A stretch of 64,000 bases of DNA from JACVRW01 sp963837445 (GTDB lineage: Bacteria > Actinomycetota > Thermoleophilia > Solirubrobacterales > Thermoleophilaceae): assembly GCA_963837445.1 (NCBI GenBank), contig CAWINK010000002.1, positions 124,001 through 188,000 on the forward strand, in the 5' to 3' direction. Of this stretch, positions 25,210-34,449 are shown piece after piece. The position numbers and the translations under genes were made by a program. Position 1 is the stretch's first letter, and each line of letters starts with the position of its first letter. The notes beneath the pieces are model-generated. The model was not told the DNA's origin, made no database searches, and worked only from the letters and a program-made list of their open reading frames with translations.

Positions 25210-26442
25210 TTACACGTGAGAACCGTCACGCTCGATGCGGCGCATGGTGCGCGTCTCGCGCGGAATCAGGCCAAGCGCCAGCACTGCGGCGGTCAGGATC
25301 GCACCGACCACGATCACGGTCTCCGGGCTGGTGGCCTCCGCCGCGGGCCCGGCTGCGAGGAAGCCCACCGGCAGCAGGATGAGCGAGCCCATCCACTCGT
25401 ACGAGCTGGCCCGCGAGAGTGCGTGCGGGGGAATGCGCTCCGCCATCGCGGTGTCCCACCAGATGTCGAACAGCGCGAAGCCGGAACCGGTGGCCGCGCC
25501 CAGCACAAGCACGAGCGCCACGGGTGCCTCCGCGGCGAACGCCACGAGCATCACGGGCCAGGCGGCGATCACAAGAAATGCTGCGCGCATCGGGTGCTCC
25601 GGCCGCCAGCGCAGGCCCAGGAGCGCGCCCGCCAGAGCACCGGCGCCGAATGCGGTCGTGAGGATCCCGAAGATCGCCGCCGTGCCGTAGCCCTCCTCGG
25701 CCAGCGTCGGGCCGAGCACGAACAGCGGCGCGTATCCGAGCGGGACCGCCACGGCGAACACCACGACCGTGACCCAGAGCCACGCACGCGTGCGCACCTC
25801 CTGGAAGCCCTCGGCGAGCTCGGCCAGCAGCGTCCGGCGCTCATCCGGCCGTGGGGGCGCGTCCGCCGTGCGCACGCGCGTGAGGAACCAAGCACTCACC
25901 CCGAAGGTGGCGGCGTCGAGCAGGAACGCCCAGCCGGCGCCGACGCCGAGCACGAGCGCGGTGGCGAGCGCCGGGCCGATCAGCTCGGCCAGGTTGACCG
26001 TGAGGTTCGAGAGTGCCTGCGCCTCCTGGATCTCGTGCTCGGGGACCGTGCGCGGCACGAGCCCGGTGTGGGCGGGGCGGAAGAAGGCCTCGGCGCTGCC
26101 GAACAGCGCCTCGATCACCACCAGGTGCCAGATCTCGACCTCGTCCGTGAAGATCAGGATCGCCAGCAGCGTGTGCAGCCCCATGCGCACCAGGTCGGTG
26201 CTGATCATCAGCCTGGCCCGTGGCAGGCGGTCCGCCCACACGCCGCCGATCAGGAGGAAGGCCACGAGCGGCAGCATCTGCGCCGCGAGCACGATGCCGA
26301 CGTCCGTGGCACTGCCCGTCAGGTCGGTCACGAACAGGGCGAGCGCCACGACCACGATGCCGTCGCCCATCACGCTGGCGCTCGAGGCGAGCCAGAGATT
26401 GCGAAAGGCCGGATGGCGCAGAACTCGTAGGCGCTCCCTCAT
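25210..26442 (-). CDS. MFS transporter (EntS/antiporter-like)
   Basis: This 410-residue protein has about twelve transmembrane segments. The MFS loop motif between helices 2 and 3 is GGVWADRLPRARLM, and FFRPAHTGLVPRTVPEHEIQEA is a segment characteristic of the MFS_3/EntS-like exporters that move siderophores or drugs out of the cell. TAGTGG lies nine bases before the ATG. It is divergent from another MFS gene across 47 bases. The substrate is unknown. Confidence 0.9.
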   Translation of the reverse strand: MRERLRVLRHPAFRNLWLASSASVMGDGIVVVALALFVTDLTGSATDVGIVLAAQMLPLVAFLLIGGVWADRLPRARLMISTDLVRMGLHTLLAILIFTDEVEIWHLVVIEALFGSAEAFFRPAHTGLVPRTVPEHEIQEAQALSNLTVNLAELIGPALATALVLGVGAGWAFLLDAATFGVSAWFLTRVRTADAPPRPDERRTLLAELAEGFQEVRTRAWLWVTVVVFAVAVPLGYAPLFVLGPTLAEEGYGTAAIFGILTTAFGAGALAGALLGLRWRPEHPMRAAFLVIAAWPVMLVAFAAEAPVALVLVLGAATGSGFALFDIWWDTAMAERIPPHALSRASSYEWMGSLILLPVGFLAAGPAAEATSPETVIVVGAILTAAVLALGLIPRETRTMRRIERDGSHV

Positions 26443-26451
26443 CGCGAGGTA

Positions 26452-26457
26452 CCACTA
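26452..26457 (-). promoter_or_regulatory. probable -10 hexamer for the MFS gene at 25210-26442
   Basis: TAGTGG on the minus strand is nine bases before ATG 26442, in the 47-base divergent gap. Confidence 0.35.
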
Positions 26458-26489
26458 CAGGACCGGCCGGGTAGCCTGCCCGCTCCGCG

Positions 26490-27695
26490 ATGACCGACCT
26501 GCCGATCGCACGCAACACCGCGCTCTTGTCCGCTTCTCTGGCGGCGAACTCAGGGATGCTCCAGCTCCAGGCGGCTGTGGCCTCGTTGACGCTCGTCCAA
26601 GTGCTGGGGATCGACGGGCTGCTCGGGCTGGGGCCCGCGATCGTGCTCGCCGCCGGCGCGCTGACGGCGCCGTTCGCCGGGCGCGCGATGGACCGGGTGG
26701 GGCGGGTGCCCGTGCTGGCCGCGGGCTTCGCGATCGGTGCCGTGGGCGGAGTGTTCGCGGCGATCGGGTGCGCCGCCGAGGTGGCCGTGCTGGTGCTGGG
26801 CGGCTTCGTGCTGGTGGGGATGGCGAGCGGCACGGCTCTGCTCGCCCGGACGGCCGCGGGCGACATGTACCCACGGGAGCGCCGCGCCCACGGCATCGCC
26901 CTTGTGCTGTTCGGCGCGGTCTTCGGGGCGATCCTCGGCCCGGCCGTGTTCAGCCCGCTGCTCCACGGCAAGGACCTCGACGGGGATGCGCTCGCACCGC
27001 TCTGGCTGGCCGGGAGCGGGTTCATGATCGTGGCGCTGGTCCTGGTGCTGATGGTGCGCCCGGACCCCAAGCGCATCGCGGAGCTCCTCCACACGGGCGA
27101 CCCGCCGCCTGCCACGCAGGTGCCGCTGCGCGAGATCATCGCGCGGCCCGGGGTGATCCCCGCGCTGCTCGCCGCCCAGGCGAGCTTCGGCGTGATGGTC
27201 GGAGTGATGACGCTCACCGGCGCGGTGGTCGTGGACCACCAGCATCACGCCGCCCACAACGTCTTCCCGATCATCGGGGCGCACGTGATCGGCATGTACG
27301 CGCTCGTGCTCGTGGTGGGCCGGATCATCGACAGGATCGGCAGGCAGGTGGCGCTATCCGGCGGCCTCGTGCTGATGGCGCTCTCGGTGATCTCGCTGCT
27401 GTGGATCGACAGCGTCGTGGCCACCGCCGTGGCGCTGTTCGGCCTGGGACTCGGATGGAACTTCTCGTTCGTGGCCGCCACCGCGGAGCTGGCCGACAGC
27501 ACGCTCCCCTCGGAGCGCGGCCGCCTGATCGGCTTCAACGACCTGCTGAGCGGGCTCACGGGCGCGGGACTCGCCCTGCTCGGCGGAGTGGCGCTCGAGG
27601 CCCTCGGCGTGGCAGCGCTGGCGCTTGGCGCCGCAGCTCTTGTCACCGGACCGGCGCTGTGGCTCGCGCGCCGACCACCCGCCCACGCAACCTAG
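26490..27695 (+). CDS. MFS transporter
   Basis: This 401-residue protein has twelve hydrophobic segments. The helix 2-3 loop carries PFAGRAMDRVGRVPVLA and a second GRIIDRIGRQVALSGG marks the matching loop in the C-terminal half, the two-fold repeat typical of MFS. It is not closely similar to the divergent MFS neighbour. TAGCCT lies 12 bases before the ATG. The substrate cannot be inferred; drug export is common among such proteins. Confidence 0.9.
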   Translation: MTDLPIARNTALLSASLAANSGMLQLQAAVASLTLVQVLGIDGLLGLGPAIVLAAGALTAPFAGRAMDRVGRVPVLAAGFAIGAVGGVFAAIGCAAEVAVLVLGGFVLVGMASGTALLARTAAGDMYPRERRAHGIALVLFGAVFGAILGPAVFSPLLHGKDLDGDALAPLWLAGSGFMIVALVLVLMVRPDPKRIAELLHTGDPPPATQVPLREIIARPGVIPALLAAQASFGVMVGVMTLTGAVVVDHQHHAAHNVFPIIGAHVIGMYALVLVVGRIIDRIGRQVALSGGLVLMALSVISLLWIDSVVATAVALFGLGLGWNFSFVAATAELADSTLPSERGRLIGFNDLLSGLTGAGLALLGGVALEALGVAALALGAAALVTGPALWLARRPPAHAT

Positions 27696-27725
27696 GGCGT
27701 CGCGAACGGCTGCATTGAGGGGTGG

Positions 27726-27748
27726 CCCGAGCGGGGCTTTCCCCCGGG
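27726..27748. terminator. terminator-like hairpin between convergent genes
   Basis: CCCG-AGC-GGGG-CTTT-CCCC-CGGG forms a stem with a short bulge behind the MFS gene and before the convergent membrane-protein gene. A second small stem, GTTGC/GCAAC, lies at 27761-27777. Confidence 0.45.
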
Positions 27749-27816
27749 TGGGGCATCCAAGTTGCGGATATAGCAACCGAGATGCCACACCTCGCTTCTG
27801 GTGCAGCCCGTGAGCA

Positions 27817-28068
27817 TTAGCCGACGAGCGCGTAGACGGCGATGAGCGCACCGATTAGGACGCACAGCAGTCCCCACGCGAAGACCAAGTACGTCATGAA
27901 ACCGTGGAAAACCGGCGAGATCCTGAGCATCGGACGTCCAAGCGGTCCGGGAAGCCGACCGTAGATTGCCTCGTTTACACGCTGCATGCCCCGCCCGACC
28001 TGCGCGTGGTAGCGGATTGCGAGGACGCCGAGCGCAACGCACGTGAGGCCGCCGAGGACCTCGCTCAT
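27817..28068 (-). CDS. small membrane protein
   Basis: This 83-residue protein has two transmembrane segments (about 4-20 and 56-80) separated by a basic loop YHAQVGRGMQRVNEAIYG and LPGPLGRPMLRIS. The start codon overlaps the stop of the upstream membrane-protein gene by four bases, so the two are translated together. Function unknown. Confidence 0.7.
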   Translation of the reverse strand: MSEVLGGLTCVALGVLAIRYHAQVGRGMQRVNEAIYGRLPGPLGRPMLRISPVFHGFMTYLVFAWGLLCVLIGALIAVYALVG

Positions 28069-28559
28069 GTGGGGGCGGAAGAGCGATAGAAGAAGGGGGC
28101 TCCGCGAGCAAAGAAAATGCGCTGGCGGTAGGTGCGATTGCCCGTTCGCTTCTCCCAGCGCTGGATCTGGAGTGCGTCCCAGGCGAACAACTGCCCCACC
28201 ACGGCAAGGAGAACCGGTAGCCCGGGTCCAGTACCAGCGCTCCCGGCGGCGAATATCAGGGCCACGAACGGGGCGGACAAGGCGCTGAGCACGACCGTCC
28301 TCCAAGTGGAATCGATCCGCACCTCCGCTGGCACGGGTGGCGCGGCCGCGAGGCTGCCGCGACGCTGGCGGCGCAGCCCCCAGAGGAGGAAGCCTGCCAC
28401 GGCCGCGCATAACACCCCGTCGACCACCTCGAGCCTCGGTTCGTCGTCTGCAACCGCAAAGGCAACCGGCAGCACGGCGATCCACACCACCGTGGCGCAC
28501 CAGCGCTCGACGGCGAGCGGAGCCAGCGGACGCGTCGCTCTGCGGTCGCTCGAAACCAC
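28065..28559 (-). CDS. hypothetical membrane protein
   Basis: This 164-residue protein has four hydrophobic segments, including WIAVLPVAFAVA, GVLCAAVAGFLLWGL and a pair near SAPFVALIFAAG and GLPVLLAVVGQLFAW. The C-terminal QIQRWEKRTGNRTYRQR is basic. GTG 28559 has TACGGT eight bases upstream. It is coupled to the next small membrane protein by an overlap of four bases. I do not recognise the family. Confidence 0.65.
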   Translation of the reverse strand: MVSSDRRATRPLAPLAVERWCATVVWIAVLPVAFAVADDEPRLEVVDGVLCAAVAGFLLWGLRRQRRGSLAAAPPVPAEVRIDSTWRTVVLSALSAPFVALIFAAGSAGTGPGLPVLLAVVGQLFAWDALQIQRWEKRTGNRTYRQRIFFARGAPFFYRSSAPT

Positions 28560-28567
28560 TCACGACC

Positions 28568-28573
28568 ACCGTA
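28568..28573 (-). promoter_or_regulatory. probable -10 hexamer for the membrane-protein pair
   Basis: TACGGT on the minus strand is eight bases before GTG 28559. Confidence 0.4.
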
Positions 28574-28601
28574 CGGTGTTGAGCGGACGCGCGCGCGGGC
28601 G

Positions 28602-30110
28602 CTAGACAAAGGTTGGAGAGGCTTCGTCGCTCACGTACGTCCAGCGGCCGCCGACCATCGTTGCCTCCACGCGTAGGTCGCGCAGCTCCTCCGGTGGGCA
28701 GGTGAGCGGGTCGCGGTTCAGCACCACCAGGTCGGCCAGCATTCCCGGGATCAGACGGCCGCGGCGGTCTTCGGCGTGCTCCAGCCAGGCGGGCGCCACG
28801 CAGGTTGCGTGCAGCGCCTCCTCGAGGGTCACGGCCTGCTCGGGGCGCCAGGCCGGGCGCTCGTCGATGGTGCGCAGCACGCCGGTCACGATGCCCGCTA
28901 GCGGGTCCAGCTCCTCCACCGGCGCGTCCGAGCCGTTCGCGAGCAGCGTTCCGGCGTCGAGCAGCGAGCGGTACGCGTAGGCGCCCTGGCGGCCCTCCCA
29001 GAGCCGCTCGGCGAGGTCGCGGTCCGAGGCCGCGTGGCTGAACTGCACGGACGCGGCCACGCCGAGCTCGGCGAAGCGCGGCGCGTCGGCCTCGTCGAGC
29101 AACTGCGCGTGCTCGATGCGCTGGCGCAACCCGCGCGGCTCCCACGCGTCGCGGGTGGCCTCGAAGGCGTCGAGGGCAGCTCGGTTGGCGCCGTCGCCGA
29201 TGGCGTGCACCGCCACCGGCCAGTGAGCCTCGGCGGCCCGCCGGACCACGTCCTCCAGCACCTCGCGCGAGCTGATCTCCACCCCCGAGCCGTCCAGGAG
29301 CCGCGCCGTCGCCGAGGCGAGCGTCCCGTCCATGAAGCCCTTGAGGTAGCCCATCCGCAGCATGTCGTTGCCGAAGCCCGAGCGCAGACCGAGTGCGCGG
29401 AGGTCGTCGAGCCGGTCCCACGGGAACGACTGCCACACGCGCGCGTGGAGTTCGCCGGCCTCGAGCAGGCGCTCGAACACCTCGAGGGCGCCGAGCCAGC
29501 CGTCCTTGTCGTGGATCGCCACCACGCCACGCGACGCCGCCACGCCCATGCCCTCGCGCGAGGCCTCCACCATCTCGTCCACCGTCGGGCGCACGTAGCG
29601 GTCGCGGAAGTCCCAGGCCGCGTTCTCGCGCAGGATCCCGCTCCGCTCGACCACCCCGCCCGGCACCTCAAGCGGCGCATCGGCGCGCGCCAGTCCCGCG
29701 CTGTTCACCCAGAGCGAGTGGTAGTCCTTTGACATCAGCGCCACGGGCACGTCCGACACGGCCCGGTCGAGCGCTTCGCGGGTGGGGGCCTCGGTCCAGT
29801 CTCCCTCTCGCCAGCCGAGCCCGCGCAGCCAGCCGCCGGGCGCGACCCCGGCGCGCGCCGCCACCACGCGGTCGAGCGCCTCCTCGAGCGAGCGCGTGCC
29901 CTCGAGGCGCGCCTGGTGAAGGCCGAGCGACCAGGTGGGGAAGTGCACGTGCGAATCGGTGAAGCCGGGCAGCACGCAGCGTTCGCCAAGCTCGATCGTC
30001 CGGGCGCCGGGGTCGGCCTCGGCCGCGATCAGGCCGTCCCGAACGGCCAGCTGCCCCGCGACGGGGGCAGCTGGGTCAAGCGTTCGGATCGTCCCGCCGG
30101 TGAAGAGCAC
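28602..30110 (-). CDS. amidohydrolase family protein (YtcJ-like)
   Basis: This 502-residue metal-dependent hydrolase has the N-terminal metal site LPGFTDSHVHFPTW (HxH), the central SKDYHSLWVN and AIHDKDGWLG, HAIGDGANRAALDAFE, and the C-terminal NGSDAPVEELDPLAGI with the catalytic Asp. This pattern is typical of the YtcJ/exoenzyme-regulatory-protein-like amidohydrolases, whose substrates are mostly unknown. GTG 30110 has TAGATT seven bases upstream and no Shine-Dalgarno site. It is downstream of and on the same strand as the LVIVD protein gene, with 21 bases between them. Confidence 0.9.
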   Translation of the reverse strand: MLFTGGTIRTLDPAAPVAGQLAVRDGLIAAEADPGARTIELGERCVLPGFTDSHVHFPTWSLGLHQARLEGTRSLEEALDRVVAARAGVAPGGWLRGLGWREGDWTEAPTREALDRAVSDVPVALMSKDYHSLWVNSAGLARADAPLEVPGGVVERSGILRENAAWDFRDRYVRPTVDEMVEASREGMGVAASRGVVAIHDKDGWLGALEVFERLLEAGELHARVWQSFPWDRLDDLRALGLRSGFGNDMLRMGYLKGFMDGTLASATARLLDGSGVEISSREVLEDVVRRAAEAHWPVAVHAIGDGANRAALDAFEATRDAWEPRGLRQRIEHAQLLDEADAPRFAELGVAASVQFSHAASDRDLAERLWEGRQGAYAYRSLLDAGTLLANGSDAPVEELDPLAGIVTGVLRTIDERPAWRPEQAVTLEEALHATCVAPAWLEHAEDRRGRLIPGMLADLVVLNRDPLTCPPEELRDLRVEATMVGGRWTYVSDEASPTFV

Positions 30111-30117
30111 CGGCGGG

Positions 30118-30123
30118 AATCTA
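30118..30123 (-). promoter_or_regulatory. probable -10 hexamer for the amidohydrolase gene
   Basis: TAGATT on the minus strand is seven bases before GTG 30110, one of the best matches to the leaderless pattern. Confidence 0.5.
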
Positions 30124-30131
30124 GACAGCCG

Positions 30132-31580
30132 TTAGCCGTCCAGCAGGCAGACGTAGGTCGTGCCGGCCACGCCCGGCGTCCCCCTGCCGGCCAACGCGAC
30201 CTTCGCCTCCCCTGCGCTCATCCACCGGCCGCGGCTCGTCGGCCGCTGGCGCTCTCCATCGAAGTGGTAGATGTCGAGGCCGCGCTTCATGTCGTTGCCG
30301 AACAGGTAGAAGTCGCCCGTCCTGCGATTGATCTGCGGCGTCTTGGCGGACCAGGAGTCGGCGTCCGGCATCCGGTAGTAGCCGATCTCCTTCATGCCCT
30401 CGCCGACCAGCTGGCTGCTGCCGAGCGAGATGCCCGCCAGGCCGGAGAGGTCCACCACACGCACGCCGCCGTTGTAGAACGCGGCGGTCATGACCTGCTC
30501 GCGCTCGTGGATGCGGAACACGTGCGCCGTGCAGGTGCCGGCCGCGTCGCCGGAGAAGCCGACGTCGTCGATGTTCCAGTAGCCGACCTTCTCAGGCGCC
30601 TCCTCGAGGTCGCCCGTGATCTCGTAGACGTGGAAGCCGCCGCTCGGGCAGACCGGCCCGCCGGCCGCCCCCGCGAACTCGTCCTCCGCGATCAGGAACT
30701 CACGCGTGTTCCCGGCCGCGTCGGTCGTCGTGTACGGCTCGATCTGGTGCCAGACGTTGATCGCCGGGTCCATCCAGCTCGACACGACGGTCGGGTCGGC
30801 CGGGTTCGCCGTGTTGATCACCACGCCCTGCGACAGCGCCGCAGAGTAGGCGCGCTGGCCGTTCTTCGAGAAGCTGATGTCGTGCGACTCGGTGCCGAGT
30901 CCGGGGCGCGTCGGGAGGTTGAGCTCCTTGACCTTCACCGGCGCGGCGAAGTTGCGGATGTCGAACACCTCGATCGCCGGCTGGAACGACGTGATCAGGT
31001 CCGAGTTCGAGTTGTAGAGGAAGTTGCCGCTCGGGTGGACCGTCTGGTTGTGCGCGCCCTGCGTGATGTCCACGAACGAGACCGTCACCGGGTGGAGCGG
31101 GTCCGTGATCTCGGCGATGAAGGTGCCGTTCTTGCCCGCCGTGGCGGACTTCTGCACCTCGAAGCCCAGCGCCGCGGCCTCCTGGTAGCACGTGGACGTG
31201 CCGTCGCCGTAGGTGTCGGACGCGTACGCGACGAACGTACGCCCGGGCTTGCTGCGCTGACGGAAGACCTGGACGTCGCCCTGGGTGACCCCGCAGTCGT
31301 AGACGGAAACGATCTGCGACTCGCGCGGGTTCGTGATGTCCACGATCTGCATGCCGTTGCGGTACGAGCCCGCCAGCGCGTACTGGCGCCCGCCGATGCG
31401 GGTGAACTCGATGTCCGTGCCGACGATCTCGGTGGCGCCGTTTCTCAGCTCGTACGGGAGGTTCTTGACGAACTCCATGTTGTCGCTGTGTTCGCCGGAC
31501 GTTGCCTGCGCGAGCGCGCTCGGCGCTCCCAGAGCGAGGATGAATAGGGCCATAGATGCAAGAACCGCGAATCGACGCAT
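30132..31580 (-). CDS. secreted LVIVD-repeat protein
   Basis: This 482-residue protein begins with a clear signal peptide (VLASMALFILALGAPSALA, cleaved before QATSG). The body is made of LVIVD-type beta-propeller repeats: SYRNGMQIVDITNPRE, FIAEITDPLHPVTVSFVDIT, AIEVFDIRNFAAPVKV and GGVRVVDLSGLAG. Several cysteines could form disulfides outside the cell. Its role is likely binding or scaffolding. A second, divergent LVIVD protein lies at 52364-54010. Confidence 0.85.
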   Translation of the reverse strand: MRRFAVLASMALFILALGAPSALAQATSGEHSDNMEFVKNLPYELRNGATEIVGTDIEFTRIGGRQYALAGSYRNGMQIVDITNPRESQIVSVYDCGVTQGDVQVFRQRSKPGRTFVAYASDTYGDGTSTCYQEAAALGFEVQKSATAGKNGTFIAEITDPLHPVTVSFVDITQGAHNQTVHPSGNFLYNSNSDLITSFQPAIEVFDIRNFAAPVKVKELNLPTRPGLGTESHDISFSKNGQRAYSAALSQGVVINTANPADPTVVSSWMDPAINVWHQIEPYTTTDAAGNTREFLIAEDEFAGAAGGPVCPSGGFHVYEITGDLEEAPEKVGYWNIDDVGFSGDAAGTCTAHVFRIHEREQVMTAAFYNGGVRVVDLSGLAGISLGSSQLVGEGMKEIGYYRMPDADSWSAKTPQINRRTGDFYLFGNDMKRGLDIYHFDGERQRPTSRGRWMSAGEAKVALAGRGTPGVAGTTYVCLLDG

Positions 31581-31613
31581 ACCGCCTACAACGCGGCGGG
31601 AGCCCGAAACTTG

Positions 31614-34430
31614 CTAGTTCACGGGCACGCTGCAGAGGACGTCGTCGGAGCCGTACTTGTTCGCCCCGTCGAAGAACGCCTCGACCTTCACCTGCCCGAT
31701 GTGCGCGCTATTCATGGGAGTGAGCTTGATCCTCCACGTGCTCGCGCTGTCCGTGGTGGTCGAGTGGGTGGTCACGCTGCCATTCGGGCGGGTCGCGCGC
31801 AGCCTGATGGTTGCGCCACTCACCCGGGGTGAGAGCGTGCCGCTCACCTGAATGTTGTCCTCGCTCGGCACGTCCACCTCTTGCGGGCAGGTCATCGTGA
31901 GGCTCGGCACCGGTGCGGACACCGGCAGGGTCGTTGCCAGGAAGTTGTCGCGCTCGAGCGCAACGCTGAGGCTCGCGGAGTCGGTGCGCTTGGTCGGCGT
32001 GATCTCCGCCACGCCGCCCGCCATGGTGGCGCGGCCGATTATCTCGCCCGCGTGGAAGAGCGTCGCGAGCGTGCCGTCCGTGCCCGCTTGGGTGGAGGTC
32101 ACCCGCACGCGGAAGGACGGGTCGCCGACCGGGAACGAGCCGGTGCGGTGCACGAACTTCGTGGTGAGCTTGCTGGTGTCGAACGCCACCGGCGCGGCGG
32201 TGCGGATCTCCATGCTCGGATCGCCGAGCAGGTGCCAGAGCAGGTGCTCGCGGTACACCTGGCCTGTGAGCTGCTGGGTGGGCCCCGCGAGCGAGGCCAT
32301 GTAGGCCTTGCCGGCATTGAGGATCTCGCCCATTCGCCTCAGCGGCTGCGCGGCGCCGAACGTCGGAACGGTGGCCGGGAACATCGCGTCGGCCCAGCCG
32401 ACGGTGAGCTGGTCGTTCTGCACGGTCGGGCTCACGTCCGTGTCGCCGATCACCGCCACGGCGCCGCCACCCTGACGCTGGAGCAGGCGCTCGGCGAGGC
32501 TCGGGTTGCCCGGGAACTGGAAGCCCGCACTGCTGCAGTTGATCGCCAGCACCACGGGCAGCTCGGTGCTGTTCGAGTTCAGCAGGCCGATGTCGTTGAT
32601 GTTGATGCCGGGGTTCGCCCAGCTGAGGCGGCTGCCGTGGTCGCGGTGCACGAACAGGAAGCGGCCGGCGTTCAGCTCGCTCACCACCTGGTCGCGGCCG
32701 TCGGTCCAGGGCGTGGCCGGGCGCCGCAGCTCCTCCGGGATCGGGGTGTTGTCCTTGAACATCTGGATGTCCGCGGCGGCCTGGGCAGTGTTGAGGCGCG
32801 TGACCACGTGCCCGCGCGAGCGCAGCCCCGCGCGCATCCGCTCCGCCGAGAGGGTGAAGCCGCGCGCGTCGCGCGGGCCCAGGCCCTCGAAGTTCGCCGT
32901 GACCGTGGCGTGGTTGTAGAAGTCGTCGCCTGGCGGCGCCGGGGGCTGCGTCTGGTAGGTCACGATCTTGTCGACCGTCGTCTGCGCCACGGCAAGCGTG
33001 TTCGCCGGGATGCGCCCCAGCATCACGTCGGCGAACGCATCGGTGCCGACGCCGTCGAGCGAGTAGGAGAGGTCGGTCGCGACCGAGCATGTCGGGGGGT
33101 CGGCGCACCACGGCTCGACGAAGCTCGGCACATGGGAGGTGTCGCCGAGCAGCAGGACGTAGGTGGGGCGCGTGCACGTCGTGCTGTTCATCTCCCCGCG
33201 GATGAAGGTGCGCACGTCCGCGGCCGCGGTGTTGGGGGCCACCTCGTGGATCCCGACCGCGAACCCGGCCGCCGTCTTCGACGCAGCGAACGTGTCCGCG
33301 GCCGGGCGCAGCGCCGGCGAGGTCACGATCAGATACTCCTCGCCGCAGCTCTGCGCCGGGTGGGCTACCGACGATGCACGCGCCCGGGCCACCGTTCCGT
33401 AGTTCGCCAGCGACGAGCGGTACAGGCGCCGGAACGGCGCCTCCTGGGCCGTGCGCACCCGCTTGGGCAGCCAGCCACCGGACCTCCTGAAGGTCACGGT
33501 CACGTCCATCGAGGTGAAGATGCGCGCGCGCCGCCGGCGCGGGTCGTATTGCGCGCCCGGCACCTGCACCGCTCCGATCCTCAGGTCGCGCATCTGCCCG
33601 AGCATCCTCGCGAAGGCGAGCCGCCTCGGAATCGCGCCCCGTTCCCTGTAGGCGCCGCGGTCGATTCGGAACGGCTTGTCGGCGAACGTCTCGGGGGGTA
33701 GGAAGTCCTGCGGCAGCTCCTGGTCCACCGCCTGGTCCTGCTTGGGGAACAGCTCGATGCCGTCGAGCGTGTAGCCGCGCGCGTTCGACACCCGCACGGA
33801 CATGCGGGCGCCGCGCGGAACCGCGAACAGGCGGGTGAAGGCCGGCACGCCGGGGTCGCCGTTGGCGCCCAGGAACTCCGCGCCGTCCATGTTCAGGCCT
33901 ATGAAGTCCCGACCGCCGCCACCGCGCGCCTCCCAGCGCGCCACGGGCAGGGTCACGTGCATCCTCAGCGTCCTGCGGCTGCTCCGGCGGACACGCGTGG
34001 TCAGGTTCGTACTGGCGCGCGTGGCCCCTCCGCCGCAGCCACGCGTGCCCGGCAGCTGCTTGAGCCCGGCGTCCACGGCGAGGGCGTCGCGCTCGAGCGT
34101 GCCGCGCACCGACGCCGGCCCAGGCTTACGCCCGCGCACCTTCCCGCGCTCGGCCACCTTGGGCAGAAGCGCCCGATAGCGGCGGATCGCCCTGACCGAG
34201 CGGCACGGGTGGCCCTTGGCGTTCCCCTCGACCCTGAGGGCGAGCGTGAGCAGCTGCCGGCGCGTGCCCGCGCTCGCATCGCCGCGAGCGAGCCCGCGCG
34301 TGTCGCCCAAGAAGCGCGTGAGCGCGTTGGCCGTGGTCGTGCGCGGGTCGGGCTGAGGCGTTGCGGCGTCGGCCGTGCTCGCGCTGAGCACGATCGAGAC
34401 GGCTGCCAGTACGGGGACGAGTCGGGCCAG
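31614..34430 (-). CDS. secreted C25 (gingipain-like) cysteine peptidase, probable CTG start
   Basis: This protein of about 938 residues has an N-terminal helical region with CRSVRAIRRYRALLPKVAER, a propeptide-like beta domain, and a gingipain-type catalytic domain from about residue 380 (EYLIVTSPALRPAADTFA, LLLGDTSHVPSF). The catalytic pair is His598 in HRDHGSRL and Cys632 in INCSSAGF. The C-terminus (from about 790) is Ig-like beta sandwich. Conventional starts begin at GTG 34391, which would cut the signal peptide in half. CTG 34430 gives ARLVPVLAAVSIVLSASTADA, a full signal peptide, and lies nine bases after TAGGCT. A paralogue lies at 42030-44657. Confidence 0.8.
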   Translation of the reverse strand: MARLVPVLAAVSIVLSASTADAATPQPDPRTTTANALTRFLGDTRGLARGDASAGTRRQLLTLALRVEGNAKGHPCRSVRAIRRYRALLPKVAERGKVRGRKPGPASVRGTLERDALAVDAGLKQLPGTRGCGGGATRASTNLTTRVRRSSRRTLRMHVTLPVARWEARGGGGRDFIGLNMDGAEFLGANGDPGVPAFTRLFAVPRGARMSVRVSNARGYTLDGIELFPKQDQAVDQELPQDFLPPETFADKPFRIDRGAYRERGAIPRRLAFARMLGQMRDLRIGAVQVPGAQYDPRRRRARIFTSMDVTVTFRRSGGWLPKRVRTAQEAPFRRLYRSSLANYGTVARARASSVAHPAQSCGEEYLIVTSPALRPAADTFAASKTAAGFAVGIHEVAPNTAAADVRTFIRGEMNSTTCTRPTYVLLLGDTSHVPSFVEPWCADPPTCSVATDLSYSLDGVGTDAFADVMLGRIPANTLAVAQTTVDKIVTYQTQPPAPPGDDFYNHATVTANFEGLGPRDARGFTLSAERMRAGLRSRGHVVTRLNTAQAAADIQMFKDNTPIPEELRRPATPWTDGRDQVVSELNAGRFLFVHRDHGSRLSWANPGININDIGLLNSNSTELPVVLAINCSSAGFQFPGNPSLAERLLQRQGGGAVAVIGDTDVSPTVQNDQLTVGWADAMFPATVPTFGAAQPLRRMGEILNAGKAYMASLAGPTQQLTGQVYREHLLWHLLGDPSMEIRTAAPVAFDTSKLTTKFVHRTGSFPVGDPSFRVRVTSTQAGTDGTLATLFHAGEIIGRATMAGGVAEITPTKRTDSASLSVALERDNFLATTLPVSAPVPSLTMTCPQEVDVPSEDNIQVSGTLSPRVSGATIRLRATRPNGSVTTHSTTTDSASTWRIKLTPMNSAHIGQVKVEAFFDGANKYGSDDVLCSVPVN

Positions 34431-34439
34431 GCTCGCCCG

Positions 34440-34445
34440 AGCCTA
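34440..34445 (-). promoter_or_regulatory. probable -10 hexamer for the C25 peptidase gene
   Basis: TAGGCT on the minus strand is nine bases before CTG 34430, supporting that codon as the start of a leaderless message. Confidence 0.45.
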
Positions 34446-34449
34446 GCCC

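Noticed and set aside
27710..27785. tRNA-like sequence with CCCGAGCGG near the MFS gene end
   Set aside because: It has no T-loop consensus, no consistent acceptor stem and no anticodon arm of proper size; it is better read as hairpins between convergent genes.
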